64,000 nucleotides of DNA from Corynebacterium rhinophilum (GTDB lineage Bacteria > Actinomycetota > Actinomycetes > Mycobacteriales > Mycobacteriaceae), in assembly GCF_030227225.1 (NCBI RefSeq), contig NZ_JASPHQ010000015.1:3936-67935 (forward strand), read 5' to 3'. A program made the position numbers and the translations under genes. Shown here piece after piece: positions 53,105 to 63,600 of this stretch (position 1 is the stretch's first letter; the number at the start of each line of letters is the position of its first letter). Under the pieces are notes generated by a model, which was given only the letters and a program-made list of their open reading frames with translations, ran no database searches and was not told the DNA's origin.

Positions 53105-53643
53105 TGCCTATTTATCCCTTCCAAGGCGCGCGCCCGCGCATCCACCGCAGCGCTTGGATCGCGCCGAATGCCACCATCATTGGTGATGTGGAAATCGGCC
53201 CGGATTCTTCCGTATTTTATGGCTGCGTGCTGCGCGGCGATGTCGGCCCCATCCGCATTGGCAGCCGGTGCAATATTCAAGACAATAGCGTTATCCACGT
53301 GGAACGGGAGGCACCGTGCATCCTTGAAGACGATGTCACGGTAGGCCACATGGCCATGCTCCACGGCACCCATGTGGGCGCTGGCAGCCTGGTGGGCATG
53401 TCCGCTACCCTGCTATCTCGCTCCACCATCGGGCCCGGTTCACTCATCGCCGCCGACGCGCTGGTGCGCGAGGGCGCGGAAATCCCGGCCCGCTCCTTGG
53501 CCGCCGGCGTCCCGGCCACCGTGCGTCGCGAGCTTTCCACCGAGCAGTCCGCGGCATTTATCCCGCACGCCGCGCGCTACGTGAACATAGCTAAGCAGCA
53601 ATCTGGCACCGAACTGACGCTGGATGATGTCTACTTTGACTAG
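53104..53643 (+). CDS. Gamma carbonic anhydrase family protein
   Basis: A 179-residue left-handed beta helix (YrdA/CaiE/PaaY group). The metal ligands are visible: His in DNSVIHVE and the pair in VTVGHMAMLHGTHVG, the usual three-His set. Hexapeptide repeats cover residues about 15-130, followed by a C-terminal helix. It may be a Zn/Fe carbonic anhydrase or an acyl-CoA related enzyme; many homologues are uncharacterised. Confidence 0.9.
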   Translation: MPIYPFQGARPRIHRSAWIAPNATIIGDVEIGPDSSVFYGCVLRGDVGPIRIGSRCNIQDNSVIHVEREAPCILEDDVTVGHMAMLHGTHVGAGSLVGMSATLLSRSTIGPGSLIAADALVREGAEIPARSLAAGVPATVRRELSTEQSAAFIPHAARYVNIAKQQSGTELTLDDVYFD

Positions 53644-53650
53644 CGCATAC

Positions 53651-54304
53651 CTATAGGTTCACGACACCCATGATGATAAGGAAGGCGGCAACTACATAGC
53701 CGCTGATGAGCGCAACCCGTGTGCTGTTTTCGCGCGCCGCCGCAAAGACTCGGCCCGCAGCTGAGTCTGGGTGGGCGCGCACCACGGCGATGAAAAGGCC
53801 GCACACCACCGGCAGGGAAAGCGCCAGGGTGGCGTACCACAGAAGGCCGCCGTATTGGGCGGCGAGCGACAGATCCTCGGTGGCTAAGAACATGAGGCCA
53901 AAATAAAACGGCACGGAGGTCAGCGATTGCACCACGCCCATCACGAACCCGATAAGCACGGTGGTGATAGAAGGCCTGCGCAGCGGTTGCAGCATGCGCC
54001 CGATCAAGGCATTGGGTTTTCCCTGGGAATGCCAGGCGGCGAAGGCCAGGGCGATGCCGACGATGATGAGGATGCCGCCGGCAATCGGTGACTCCAAAAT
54101 GGCCGCTATCTGTTCGCGCACGCCCAATAGGACGAACATGACCACGGCCGCGGCGGTAAGAACTCCCAACCAATCGCCCAGGATGACTAGGCCGGCAATC
54201 CAGCGGTACTTCCCGCGCGGGAGCATGATGCCGATGGCCACGAGGATGCCAATGAGCAAGGCATTGACCGAATCCAAGAGAGCGAAACTTACCGCGTGAA
54301 TCAT
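53651..54304 (-). CDS. Six-helix membrane protein of unknown function
   Basis: A 217-residue protein from ATG 54304 (MIHAVSFALLDSVNALLIG); the longer frame to 54370 has an unlikely N-terminus. Six transmembrane segments can be traced, with a cytoplasmic loop containing QPLRRPS after the third. The overall pattern resembles LysE/GAP-type small-solute exporters, but I see no diagnostic motif. It converges on the carbonic-anhydrase gene and is divergent from the MMPL operon. Confidence 0.7.
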   Translation of the reverse strand: MIHAVSFALLDSVNALLIGILVAIGIMLPRGKYRWIAGLVILGDWLGVLTAAAVVMFVLLGVREQIAAILESPIAGGILIIVGIALAFAAWHSQGKPNALIGRMLQPLRRPSITTVLIGFVMGVVQSLTSVPFYFGLMFLATEDLSLAAQYGGLLWYATLALSLPVVCGLFIAVVRAHPDSAAGRVFAAARENSTRVALISGYVVAAFLIIMGVVNL

Positions 54305-54404
54305 GCGCGATAGTCTACCTATCCTTCGCGCCACCCTGTGCACTCTGGGCTGGGCTGGGTTATAGGTCACATTAAAGAGCTACTATGCCTACCTGCACCT
54401 TATT

Positions 54405-54440
54405 TTGCACCATTTCCGCAAGATTGCATAGACTATGCAA
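54405..54440 (+). promoter_or_regulatory. MMPL/TetR promoter with palindromic operator
   Basis: TTGCAC (54405-54410), 18-base spacer, TAGACT (54429-54434). The -10 lies within a perfect 17-bp palindrome TTGCATAG-A-CTATGCAA (54424-54440), a convincing operator for the TetR protein encoded at the end of the operon. Confidence 0.65.
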
Positions 54441-54487
54441 GGTTTTAGAAGCAGTGCCCACACCTCTCACGCATAAAGGAGCTCACC

Positions 54488-56866
54488 ATGTCCAGATTCC
54501 TCTACCGGCTGGGAAGCTGGTCCTACCGCACGGTATGGCCCTTCCTCGCCTTCTGGATCATCGTCTTGATGGCGATGGTCGGCCTCACCGCCGGCTTTGC
54601 CAAAACCCCGAACCCCAACTTCGCCATGCCGGAGATGGACTCCACCACTACTCAAGAAGAGATGATGGAGCACTTCGATCAAGATACCGATGCCATGAGC
54701 GCCCCAGAGGGCACCGTGGTCATCCAGGCCCCTGCGGGCAAGGAGCTGAGCGATGATGCCGTTGCCGGGGACATCGACAAGCTGCTCCAAGATCTCAAGG
54801 ACACCGGTGCGCTGAAGAACGAGGATGAGTTGGTCAGCCCGGTCCTCGCCGCCGCTGGCATGGAAAAGCAAATGGGCGAGCAGATGCGGGCCCAAGGCAT
54901 ACCCGAAGAGCAGGTTGCGAAGAACCTGCAGCAGCTTTCCCCGCTGAGCGAGGATAGGACCACCGGCACCGTCACCATCGCCTTCGATGCCGCTGATGTC
55001 ATGGACATCAACGATGACGATATGGCTGCGGTAACGGATGTCCTGCACGAGCATGACGGCGAAGGCCTCTCCGTTAAGTACCAGGGCAATGCCTTTGCGA
55101 TGGCCGAGGCTGGCATGAATGGCAGCGCCGAACTTATCGGCATGGTGGTTGCCGCCATCGTATTGCTGGTGACCTTCGGCTCCTTCGTAGCTGCCGGCAT
55201 GCCGCTGATTTCCGCCGTCATCGGCGTGGGCATCGGCATCCTCGGCGTACAGCTGGCCACCATCTTTACCGATACCGTCTCCGATATGACCCCGACGCTA
55301 GCCTCCATGATCGGCCTTGCCGTGGGCATCGACTACGCCCTGTTCATTGTCAACCGCTTCCGCAATGAGCTCATCACCTCCTCGGGCCTGAATAACCTGA
55401 CACCAAAGGAACTGGCCAAGGAACTGAAGAAGATGGATAAGGGCACCCGCGCTCACGCCATGGGCATGGCGCTGGGCACCGCCGGCGGCTCCGTCGTCTT
55501 CGCCGGTACCACCGTGGTCATCGCCCTGGCGGCCCTGACTATTATCGGCATCCCATTCCTATCCACCATGGCTATCACCGCCGCGGGCACCGTGGTCATC
55601 GCCGTGCTAGTGGCCAATACCTTCATCCCCGCCGTGCTGGGCCTGCTGGGCACCAAGATCTTCGCCGGGCGCGTGCCCGGACCCAAGGTTCCAGACCCCG
55701 AGGACGAGAAGCCAACCATGGGCCTGCGCTGGGTCCGCCGCGTGCGCGCTCACCCGTGGCTGCACCTAGGCGTAGGCGTTATCGTACTTGCCATCCTGGC
55801 CATCCCATTTGCGAATATGCGCCTGGCCATGCCTACCGATGGCTCCGCTAAACCCGGCACCCCACAGCGCGAGGCCTACGAGATGTCCGAGGAGGCCTTT
55901 GGTCCAGGCCGCAATGCCCCGATGATCGCCTTTGTCAATGTGGAAGACGTCTCCGAACAAGACCGCATGCCGGCCTTCCAGGATCTGCTCCACAAGTTCA
56001 ACGACACCGAGGGCGTGGATAACGCCCAAATCATCCAAACCACGGATAACGGCGATGCCGCCCAGATCATGATCACGCCAACCACCGGCGCAACCGATGA
56101 GAAAACCACCGAGACCTTGGAGCACCTGCGCGAGTACCAGGGCGAATTTTCTAAGGACGGCGGCTCCTACGGCATTACCGGTATCACCCCGATCTTCGAC
56201 GATATTTCTGAGCGCCTGAGTAGCGTGCTCGTACCGTACGTGGCCATCGTCTTGGGCCTTGCCTTCATCGTCTTAATGCTGGTCTTCCGCTCCATTTGGG
56301 TTCCACTCATTGCCGCCGCGGGCTACGGGCTTTCCGTGGCCGCCACCTTCGGCATTACCGTTGGCATCTGGCAAGAGGGCATGTTCGGCCTCGTCAACGA
56401 CCCGCAGCCGCTGCTATCCTTCCTGCCCATCATGCTCATCGGCCTAACCTTTGGCCTGGCCATGGACTACCAGGTCTTCTTGGTCACCCGCATGCGCGAG
56501 GGCTACGTCAGCGGCAAGACCGCCGCCAACGCAACCTCGAATGGCTTTAAGCACGGCGCGCGCGTGGTCACGGCCGCAGCGCTCATCATGATTTCGGTCT
56601 TCGCGGCATTCATCCTGATGGACGAGCCATTCATTAAGACCATGGGCTTCGCCCTGGCAATGGGCGTGCTTATCGATGCCTTCGTTATCCGCATGATGGT
56701 CATCCCCGCCACCATGTTCCTCTTGGGAGACAAGGCGTGGTGGTTCCCTAAGTGGTTGAATAAGATCGTGCCTAATATGGATATCGAGGGCGAGGCCCTG
56801 CACAAGGAGCGCGAGACACTCATGCGCTTTCAGCACGACAAGGTAGGAAAGGTTCATCGTGACTAG
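54488..56866 (+). CDS. MMPL-family RND transporter
   Basis: A 792-residue MMPL protein (YdfJ-like) with two homologous halves: helix 1 (about 20-40), an extracellular domain (about 45-205), helices 2-6 (about 210-385), then helix 7, a second extracellular domain (about 450-580) and helices 8-12 (about 585-750). Proton-relay-type residues appear in GLAVGIDYALFIVNR (half 1) and LTFGLAMDYQVFLVTR (half 2), the GxxxDY motifs of MmpL proteins. Corynebacterial MmpL proteins export mycolates or drugs; the local TetR gene suggests drug efflux. AAAGGAG precedes ATG 54488. Confidence 0.92.
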   Translation: MSRFLYRLGSWSYRTVWPFLAFWIIVLMAMVGLTAGFAKTPNPNFAMPEMDSTTTQEEMMEHFDQDTDAMSAPEGTVVIQAPAGKELSDDAVAGDIDKLLQDLKDTGALKNEDELVSPVLAAAGMEKQMGEQMRAQGIPEEQVAKNLQQLSPLSEDRTTGTVTIAFDAADVMDINDDDMAAVTDVLHEHDGEGLSVKYQGNAFAMAEAGMNGSAELIGMVVAAIVLLVTFGSFVAAGMPLISAVIGVGIGILGVQLATIFTDTVSDMTPTLASMIGLAVGIDYALFIVNRFRNELITSSGLNNLTPKELAKELKKMDKGTRAHAMGMALGTAGGSVVFAGTTVVIALAALTIIGIPFLSTMAITAAGTVVIAVLVANTFIPAVLGLLGTKIFAGRVPGPKVPDPEDEKPTMGLRWVRRVRAHPWLHLGVGVIVLAILAIPFANMRLAMPTDGSAKPGTPQREAYEMSEEAFGPGRNAPMIAFVNVEDVSEQDRMPAFQDLLHKFNDTEGVDNAQIIQTTDNGDAAQIMITPTTGATDEKTTETLEHLREYQGEFSKDGGSYGITGITPIFDDISERLSSVLVPYVAIVLGLAFIVLMLVFRSIWVPLIAAAGYGLSVAATFGITVGIWQEGMFGLVNDPQPLLSFLPIMLIGLTFGLAMDYQVFLVTRMREGYVSGKTAANATSNGFKHGARVVTAAALIMISVFAAFILMDEPFIKTMGFALAMGVLIDAFVIRMMVIPATMFLLGDKAWWFPKWLNKIVPNMDIEGEALHKERETLMRFQHDKVGKVHRD

Positions 56867-57458
56867 TTTGCGCGAATCCAAGAAGCGAGCAACGCGCCAG
56901 GCCATGTCTGATGCCGCGGCCCGCCTCGCCTTGGACGGCGGCGCTGAGGCAGTCACGGTCTCAAATATCACCAGCGCCGTCGGGGTCTCCCCGCGCACGT
57001 TCCACAATTATTTTTCTTCCGTGGCCGATTCCCTCTTGCATTACACCGCGGATGTCCTCGAGGCATTCGCAGAGGATATTCCCACCGCATTTCCCGGCGA
57101 GCCCATCTCTACTGTCTTGGAATACACGCTCATTGATGCCCTGGACAATGAAGACATGGAGCTGCGCTCGCTGCACAGCCTGTTCAAGATCGGCGAGGCG
57201 ATGGAAAACCTCAGCCACACCGCCGAGGAAAAGAAGAAATTCGATAGCGTCACGCACCGTGTCGTCGTTGCCTTTCAAGAGCGCTACCCCGAATATTCGG
57301 CCTTCGAGCTCACCATCATCTTGACCGCGTGCGGCAGCACCGGCAATGCCTGCCAGCAAGAGCTGAAAAGGCGCTGCGAATTGGGCAGGTCCCCCGGCAA
57401 AAGGGAACGCGATGAGCTGGTCCACCACGCCTTTGCCACCCTGCGCGGCCTCGTATGA
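56859..57458 (+). CDS. TetR-family repressor of the MMPL operon
   Basis: A 199-residue regulator starting at GTG 56859 within the last eight bases of the transporter gene. The helix-turn-helix is VSNITSAVGVSPRTFHNYFS (residues about 27-46), and the rest is helical for ligand binding and dimerisation. Autoregulation is likely because a perfect palindrome overlaps the promoter of the operon. Confidence 0.9.
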   Translation: MTSLRESKKRATRQAMSDAAARLALDGGAEAVTVSNITSAVGVSPRTFHNYFSSVADSLLHYTADVLEAFAEDIPTAFPGEPISTVLEYTLIDALDNEDMELRSLHSLFKIGEAMENLSHTAEEKKKFDSVTHRVVVAFQERYPEYSAFELTIILTACGSTGNACQQELKRRCELGRSPGKRERDELVHHAFATLRGLV

Positions 57459-57483
57459 GGTTTCAGTATCCTCGTAGGTAATT

Positions 57484-58677
57484 ATGGATACTTCGAATTC
57501 GCTTGCCCAGGCCACCCGCGATGCCTGCTTTATTCAGTCGGGCCTTGATGCCGCCTTCCTGGCCCGCCTGGGCGATACCACCGACGTGGAATTTAATTTC
57601 CTCACCCCCTCAACGGATTCCGAGGGGCGCCTTAACCACAATCAGCCCGTGGAGATTCGCTGCAGCTCTCCCTCCGGTGTCAAAGACTTCCGGGGCACAC
57701 GCATCGCCGTCATCGATCGCGCCGATTCGCCTACCTGGCAGTGGGCGATGCAGGCGGAGGCCGACCTGCCGCAGGGCGGGGATGCCCCGGCGAAGTTCAT
57801 CCCCCTCGCTCGCCTCTTGGCCGGCAATGCCCCGGTACTGCGGGCACAACAAGGAGATCATGAGGCGATTATTGCTGTGGATTTTCACCCTCGCCTCGAC
57901 TTTCCCACCAGCGTTGCAGCAGGCATTCGCCGCAGCGCGCCGGACATTGATGAGCAACGCGCGGTGCACGAACTCGCCCACCACTTAGGCATCACGGCCG
58001 CAGAGGTCGGCGCGGAATCTGCCGCAGACTCCACTGCGGAGTCCGTCGAGCATTTTTCCGATGGAACGACGCTGTATTTTTCTAGCGCAGCGGGCGCGCC
58101 GCAGATCACCGCCATCGAGCCGGGCATGAAAGATACCCGCATCATCGAGGATGCCTTTTATTACGGCATGGAGCACCAGATGTACTTCCAGGGCAATTTC
58201 CCCGAGGCCACGGTGCACCTCAATGCGAACGAGGCAACGGCGGAGATCCGCTATTCTGGCGGGAAGGCCGAGGCCACGGCGGTACTCATCGCCACCATTT
58301 CGGAGGAGCGATTCCTGTGGGCGTGGGCCGATCCTGAGGTCAAGGACACCGCAGCCGCGCAGGCTGCCGCGAACCTGTACCGCTTCGGCATCGATCACCA
58401 GGTGCCGGCGCTAATCCGGCCCGCGCTACCGCTGGACTACGCGCGCGCCCGGCAGGTACCCCAGCTGGCCCTGCCTATCTTGGGCATGTGGACTTTGGTG
58501 GGCACCACGCTTGCCGATGGCCGCGTCGGCCTCGTCCTCCTCGATTCCGAAGCGCTGCATTTGCCGCAGCCCACATCCGCGGCCACGGAGGCAACGCTGG
58601 CGGCTACCCCACCCCGAGAAATCAATGAGGCGCGGGCCCGATCGGCCTACGCCTCCTTCCGCGGGATTAATCTTTAG
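57484..58677 (+). CDS. DUF6882-like protein, unknown
   Basis: A 397-residue soluble protein. A repeated element can be seen: the segment around IAVIDRADSPTWQWAMQ (about 75) and the one around ATISEERFLWAWADPEVKD (about 270) both have a W-x-W-A core, suggesting two related halves. This pattern is shared with DUF6882-type actinobacterial proteins. It has no signal peptide or membrane helix. The last codons overlap the opposite-strand gene by 11 bases. Function unknown. Confidence 0.6.
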   Translation: MDTSNSLAQATRDACFIQSGLDAAFLARLGDTTDVEFNFLTPSTDSEGRLNHNQPVEIRCSSPSGVKDFRGTRIAVIDRADSPTWQWAMQAEADLPQGGDAPAKFIPLARLLAGNAPVLRAQQGDHEAIIAVDFHPRLDFPTSVAAGIRRSAPDIDEQRAVHELAHHLGITAAEVGAESAADSTAESVEHFSDGTTLYFSSAAGAPQITAIEPGMKDTRIIEDAFYYGMEHQMYFQGNFPEATVHLNANEATAEIRYSGGKAEATAVLIATISEERFLWAWADPEVKDTAAAQAAANLYRFGIDHQVPALIRPALPLDYARARQVPQLALPILGMWTLVGTTLADGRVGLVLLDSEALHLPQPTSAATEATLAATPPREINEARARSAYASFRGINL

Positions 58678-59701
58678 CTAATACATCGCGGATGGCGTCT
58701 ACATCCACATCCGCGACGCTTGCCGGTTTGAATGCCGCGTCATTGGATTTATCCACCAATACCGCGCGCACGCCATCGGAAAAGTCATCGCGGCGATACA
58801 TATAAGCACCCAGCTTCTTTTCCAGCTCAAGGGCATCGCGAATGCTCGAGCACTCCGCCTCTGCTCGGTAGAGCTCCAGCGCGGCCACGATGGAGGTCGG
58901 GCAGGCCTGCGCGGTAAGCTTTTCTACCAGCTCCTTCAGTTCTGGGTACTCCTCTGCGGCAGCGGTGATGTCCTGCCAGGAATCGTGGCGGAAGCTGGCC
59001 TCAATCCCCTCGATGAGCTCCGCAAGCGGGGCCTCGTCTTCCGGCTGCACGGAGTGCTGTTCCAGCGCGGCGTCAATGCCTTTGTCAATGACGTCGCTGG
59101 CAAAGGCATCGCCGTCTTTTACGTAGTCAGTGGCCAGCCCGCTCCACACGAGGTCGGCGGCGTACATGCGGTAGCCGGTAATACCCCAGAACTTCGCGAG
59201 CTCTGGCGAGGCCTTACCGCGCGTGCCTACGGCGTTTTGGGAGGCATACGCCATGCCCACATCCGTGACGTAGCCAATATTCATCTCCGGCATGGAGGCG
59301 AAAGTCTTATCCGTGACCACGCAGTGCGAGCCGTGCGCGGAGACACCAAGACCGCCGCCCATAGCGATGCCATCCACCAGCGCGATGACCGGCTTGGGGT
59401 ATTCCGCGATATCCCCGTTGAGGGTGTACTCCGAGGCGAAGAAGTCATCGACCTCGTCGTACTTGCCGTCCACGATGCCGTCGCGGGCCAAGCGGACATC
59501 GCCACCCGCGCAATAGGCCTTGGGATTGGTAGAGGTCAAAAGGACCTGCTCTACCTCGTCATCATCACGCCACTTATCCAAAGCGGCGGCAATGAGATCG
59601 ATCATTTCTGGGCTCAGGGAGTTGAGAGCCTTTGGGCGGTTGAGCTCAATGACTCCGGTATGGTTGCGGATTGAGGACACGATAGGTGCATCATTAGTCA
59701 T
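58667..59701 (-). CDS. Enoyl-CoA hydratase family, likely 3-hydroxyisobutyryl-CoA hydrolase
   Basis: A 344-residue crotonase-fold protein from ATG 59701, with AGGGG just upstream. Motifs are VIELNRPKALNSLS (about 17), the CoA/oxyanion-hole segment AYCAGGDVRLARDG (about 60) and KPVIALVDGIAMGGGLGVS (about 100). Length and the long C-terminal part fit 3-hydroxyisobutyryl-CoA hydrolase (valine degradation) better than a plain hydratase. It is divergent from the HAD gene. Confidence 0.88.
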   Translation of the reverse strand: MTNDAPIVSSIRNHTGVIELNRPKALNSLSPEMIDLIAAALDKWRDDDEVEQVLLTSTNPKAYCAGGDVRLARDGIVDGKYDEVDDFFASEYTLNGDIAEYPKPVIALVDGIAMGGGLGVSAHGSHCVVTDKTFASMPEMNIGYVTDVGMAYASQNAVGTRGKASPELAKFWGITGYRMYAADLVWSGLATDYVKDGDAFASDVIDKGIDAALEQHSVQPEDEAPLAELIEGIEASFRHDSWQDITAAAEEYPELKELVEKLTAQACPTSIVAALELYRAEAECSSIRDALELEKKLGAYMYRRDDFSDGVRAVLVDKSNDAAFKPASVADVDVDAIRDVLAKD

Positions 59702-59769
59702 ATCCCCTATTGTGACACACAACTCATATACCTAGCTACCGTTTGCGACTTCACAGATAGGTCTTAATT

Positions 59770-60561
59770 TTGCTTCCACAGCTTATCGCCCTAGACATGG
59801 ATGGCACCCTGCTCGATGGAAATGGCGACTTGCCGCCAGGATTCGCGGAGACTAGCCAGCGCGCAACCGAGCTTGGCGTCACCCTCGTTCCAGCATCGGG
59901 GCGTCAGCTCGCCACCCTGCAAGAGATGTTTCCTCATGAAGAGACCTTTATTGCGGAAAATGGCTCCGTGGTTGTGCACAATAACGAGCTGCTGAGCACT
60001 ACGCCCCTGCCGTCATCGGCCGTCCACGCTGCGGTGAGAGCGCTCGACGCGGTAGCCCGACCCCACACCGTGGTGCTGTGCACGCCGGCAACGGCGTTTG
60101 TGGAAACGGGCATCGACGAGCAAGCCTCCGCCGAAATTTCCAAGTACTATAAATCCATCACCTGGGTGGATAACCTGCACGATCTGCTCGATGAGGACAT
60201 TATCAAAATCGCGGCCTTCTGCGCCGATGGCAGCGAGAAACACCTCCACGATCCGCTGCGCGAGGCGGTGCCCGAGCACAATATTGCGGTATCTGGGGCA
60301 GTGTGGCTCGATGTGATGGCGGCCGGGGTCAATAAGGGGGTGGCGCTAGAAACCATGGCATCGCTGCTGGGTATCCCCCAATCTCGCACCGCGGCGTTTG
60401 GGGATTTCCTCAATGATTTCGAACTCCTCCAAGCCGCTGGCACCGCCATTGCCATGGACAATGCGCATCCTAAGCTCAAAGCCATTGCCGATACAATCGC
60501 CCCGCCCAATACCGAGTATGGGGTGCTGACAGTGCTGAATCAGCTTTTTGCCAGCCAATAG
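59770..60561 (+). CDS. HAD superfamily (Cof-type) phosphatase
   Basis: A 263-residue class II HAD hydrolase. Motif I is LIALDMDGTLLDGNGDL with nucleophile and acid/base Asp, motif II is VPASGRQ, the motif III Lys is in GVNKGVALE, and motif IV is FGDFLNDFELLQAAG (DxxxD). The C2 cap lies between residues about 85 and 190. The start is TTG 59770 with no ribosome binding site; a leaderless transcript is plausible. Members dephosphorylate sugar phosphates, FMN or pyridoxal phosphate. Confidence 0.9.
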   Translation: MLPQLIALDMDGTLLDGNGDLPPGFAETSQRATELGVTLVPASGRQLATLQEMFPHEETFIAENGSVVVHNNELLSTTPLPSSAVHAAVRALDAVARPHTVVLCTPATAFVETGIDEQASAEISKYYKSITWVDNLHDLLDEDIIKIAAFCADGSEKHLHDPLREAVPEHNIAVSGAVWLDVMAAGVNKGVALETMASLLGIPQSRTAAFGDFLNDFELLQAAGTAIAMDNAHPKLKAIADTIAPPNTEYGVLTVLNQLFASQ

Positions 60562-60693
60562 GATTAGACTCTTTTCTTTCACCATCTATCCGTTAAATAT
60601 TGCCAATCTCCCGCGCCACGCCGTGCTCTCTACTTTGGGTAATGGCGCTGCTCGCGGTCTAAAATTGGCCGATTAGTACATTTTCGTAGTGCA

Positions 60694-63600
60694 ATGGGAG
60701 TTCATGTGAATCGTTTTCTGCGCTCGCTGCTGGGGAAGAAAGATTCCGAGCGTAATGAGGCCACGCCGCCTTCGACGCGGCAAAAGGATGGGCCTACAGG
60801 TGATTCCTCCACTGAGGCTTCCACGCCTAAATCCACCGCACCCGCCGAACCGAATGCGGAAAGCCACACTGATAAAGGCGCGCGGAAGCAACAACAGGCT
60901 CCCCGCTCGAGTGGGCAAAACAGCAAGTCAACACCACAGGACAAAGGCAAGCAGGACAGTAAGAAAGCTGCACAAACAAAGCCTACGGACATCAACCGTG
61001 GTCTCGCGCGCCAGTCGCGCCAGATAGGTACGCCCACGCCGCAACAAAAGCAGGCAACTCGCACCCAAAATGCGAAGGGCGACAAATCCGCTCCAACTAA
61101 GGGCACTACACAAAACAAGCAAAACGGTTCCGCGCAGAAAAAAGCCGAAGCGAAAAAGCGCCAACCGATAAAGCCAGCCACGCCCAAAGGATCTAAGAAA
61201 CCGCAGCAACCCGCGGCCGAGACGAAGGAATTCCCAGCGAGCCCCGGCGGTACGTCCAGCAGTCCTAGTACTTCCCGCCCTAAAAACTCCGCTAGCGCAT
61301 CCCAGTCTTCCGGTACTACTCGGTCCTCCGACGCCGCTCGTCCTTCGGGTACGACTAAGCCTTCTGGCCCTGCAAAGCCTGCCGATGATTCGGCGAACGC
61401 CGCACAAGGAACCCCTGAATTTCCCACCCAGCAGTCTTGGCCCGCCCAAAAGCCCAAACAACACACGCCTGAGCAAGCTAAGCCCAAACAACACACGCCT
61501 GAGCAAGCTAAGCCCAAACAGCACAAGCCTGAACAGCGCGCATCTAGTCGCAAGCGACCAGAACAGCGCCAAACCACACAAGAATCCGCCGCGGCACAGG
61601 GCCCCGCCTCCGTCCAGGAGCCTGCCTCTATCCAGGGGTCCGCCTCTGCGCAAGAACAAAAGCCTGGGAACCCAAGCGGAGAGAAGACCGCGCCCACGAT
61701 GGCCTTTCAGGCTAAGCGCCCTGCCGAAGAGAACGCGCGAGAACAACAACCTGCAGCCAATCACTCTGCGGAGCAGTCGTCTGCGCAAGGCAAGCAGGGC
61801 GCCAATAAATCGAAATACCCCTTGCAGAATCAACAAAACGACTCTGAAGTACTTGCAATACCGCCAGAGGATAAAAACGTGCGCAAGAAGCGGCACGCGC
61901 GGCTACGCCAAGTCAAGGGCCTCGATGGCCTGCGCGGCCTAGCCGTTCTCGCCGTTGTCTTTTACCACTTTTTCGACGACGCCCTACCCGGCGGTTACTT
62001 GGGCGTGGACATGTTCTTCGTCCTCTCCGGATTTCTTATTACGTCACTCCTCGTGCGCGAATACCGCACGTCCGGGACGATTAGCCTGAAAGACTTTTGG
62101 GTCCGACGCTTCAGGCGCATCCTGCCGGCCGCCGTCGCCGTGCTCGTTTTCTGTACGGCAATCGTTGCGTGGGTTGGCGGCGATTTGGCCGTCGGCCTGC
62201 GTCAGCAATTCTTCGGCACCCTGTTCTTTGTCAATAACTGGACGCAGATTGCGACCTCGCAATCCTATTTCGCCGATAACGAGATCCAGGTATTCGCCCA
62301 CTACTGGTCACTCGCCGTAGAAGAGCAGTTCTACCTCATCTGGCCACTGCTCATGCTGGGTATTTTCCGCATCTCGTCACGCCAGCCGCGCCGCCTTCCG
62401 GTCGTCGTCGCCAGCGTGCTGGGGCTTGCCTCCTTCGCAGCCATGTGGTTTATCTTTACGCCAGGTGAAGACCCCACCCGCGTGTACTACGGCACGGATA
62501 CCCACGCATTCGGCCTGTTGACCGGCGCTGTCCTCTCCTTGTTGGTGACCTCTACGAAGTCCGATCCCAACGCGGATTCTTGGGCATCCTCCGGCAAGGT
62601 AGAAACCCGTGCCGCCGGCATCATTGGCTTCTTGGCGCTCATCGGCTATGTCGCGCAGCTATTCCTCATGCCTGACGATGCCGAATTTACCTACCGCGGC
62701 GGGCTCTTTATCACCAGCATCCTTGGTGCCCTCATGGTGTGGGGTGTCATCCACGAGTACGGCCCGATGACGCCGCTGTTTAGGACGAAGGTCAGTCGGT
62801 GGTTGGGTCAGCGTTCCTTCTCGCTGTACCTGTGGCACTGGCCAGTCATCATGATTTTGGAGGCGCTATTCCACGGCAATCAGAATTCTGAGAATACTTG
62901 GATTCTGGGTCTTGTCGCCGTCCCCATCTCCCTGATCCTTTCGGAGATCTCTTATCAGTTCATCGAGAATCCTTTCCGCCGCGGCGGATACAAGAAGACG
63001 TGGAAGAACTACTGGGCCTCGCGCCCGAGCTTCAGCGAACTCAAGGATGGTTTTGGCAAGGCCATGTGGCCTGTCGTCCCGTTCTTGGTCGTCGCCTCTC
63101 TGGTGGGCGTTGTGTACGGCGTAGTTAATTCCAGCGACAAGACCGAATTGGAGCAGCAGCTCGACCAGCTCCAGCAGCAAAACGAAAGCAATAACCCACC
63201 TCCACCGGAGGCATCCGCTCCGTCAACAACATCGACTGAAGACGATAAAGACGAAGCAAAGGATGACGCCAAGACCCGCCCCATCCCGAAGGGGACAGAT
63301 ATTACCGCGATCGGTGATTCGGTGATGCTGGCGGCTAGCGATGCCCTCAGCCAACGTTTCCCCGGAATTTATATCGATGCCCAGGAATCCCGCCACTACA
63401 CGGTGGGTATCCAAATCCTTCAACAAATGAAGGACGCCGGCACGTTGCGCGATACCGTATTCTTGGGCTTCGGCACCAACGGCGCCGCCCAGCCAAATCA
63501 AATCAGCCAGGCCATGGACATCATCGGCAAGGACCATACCGTGGTAATGGTTGTTCCCTACGGTGATCGCGAGTGGATGGCGCAGTCCCAGCAGGACGTC

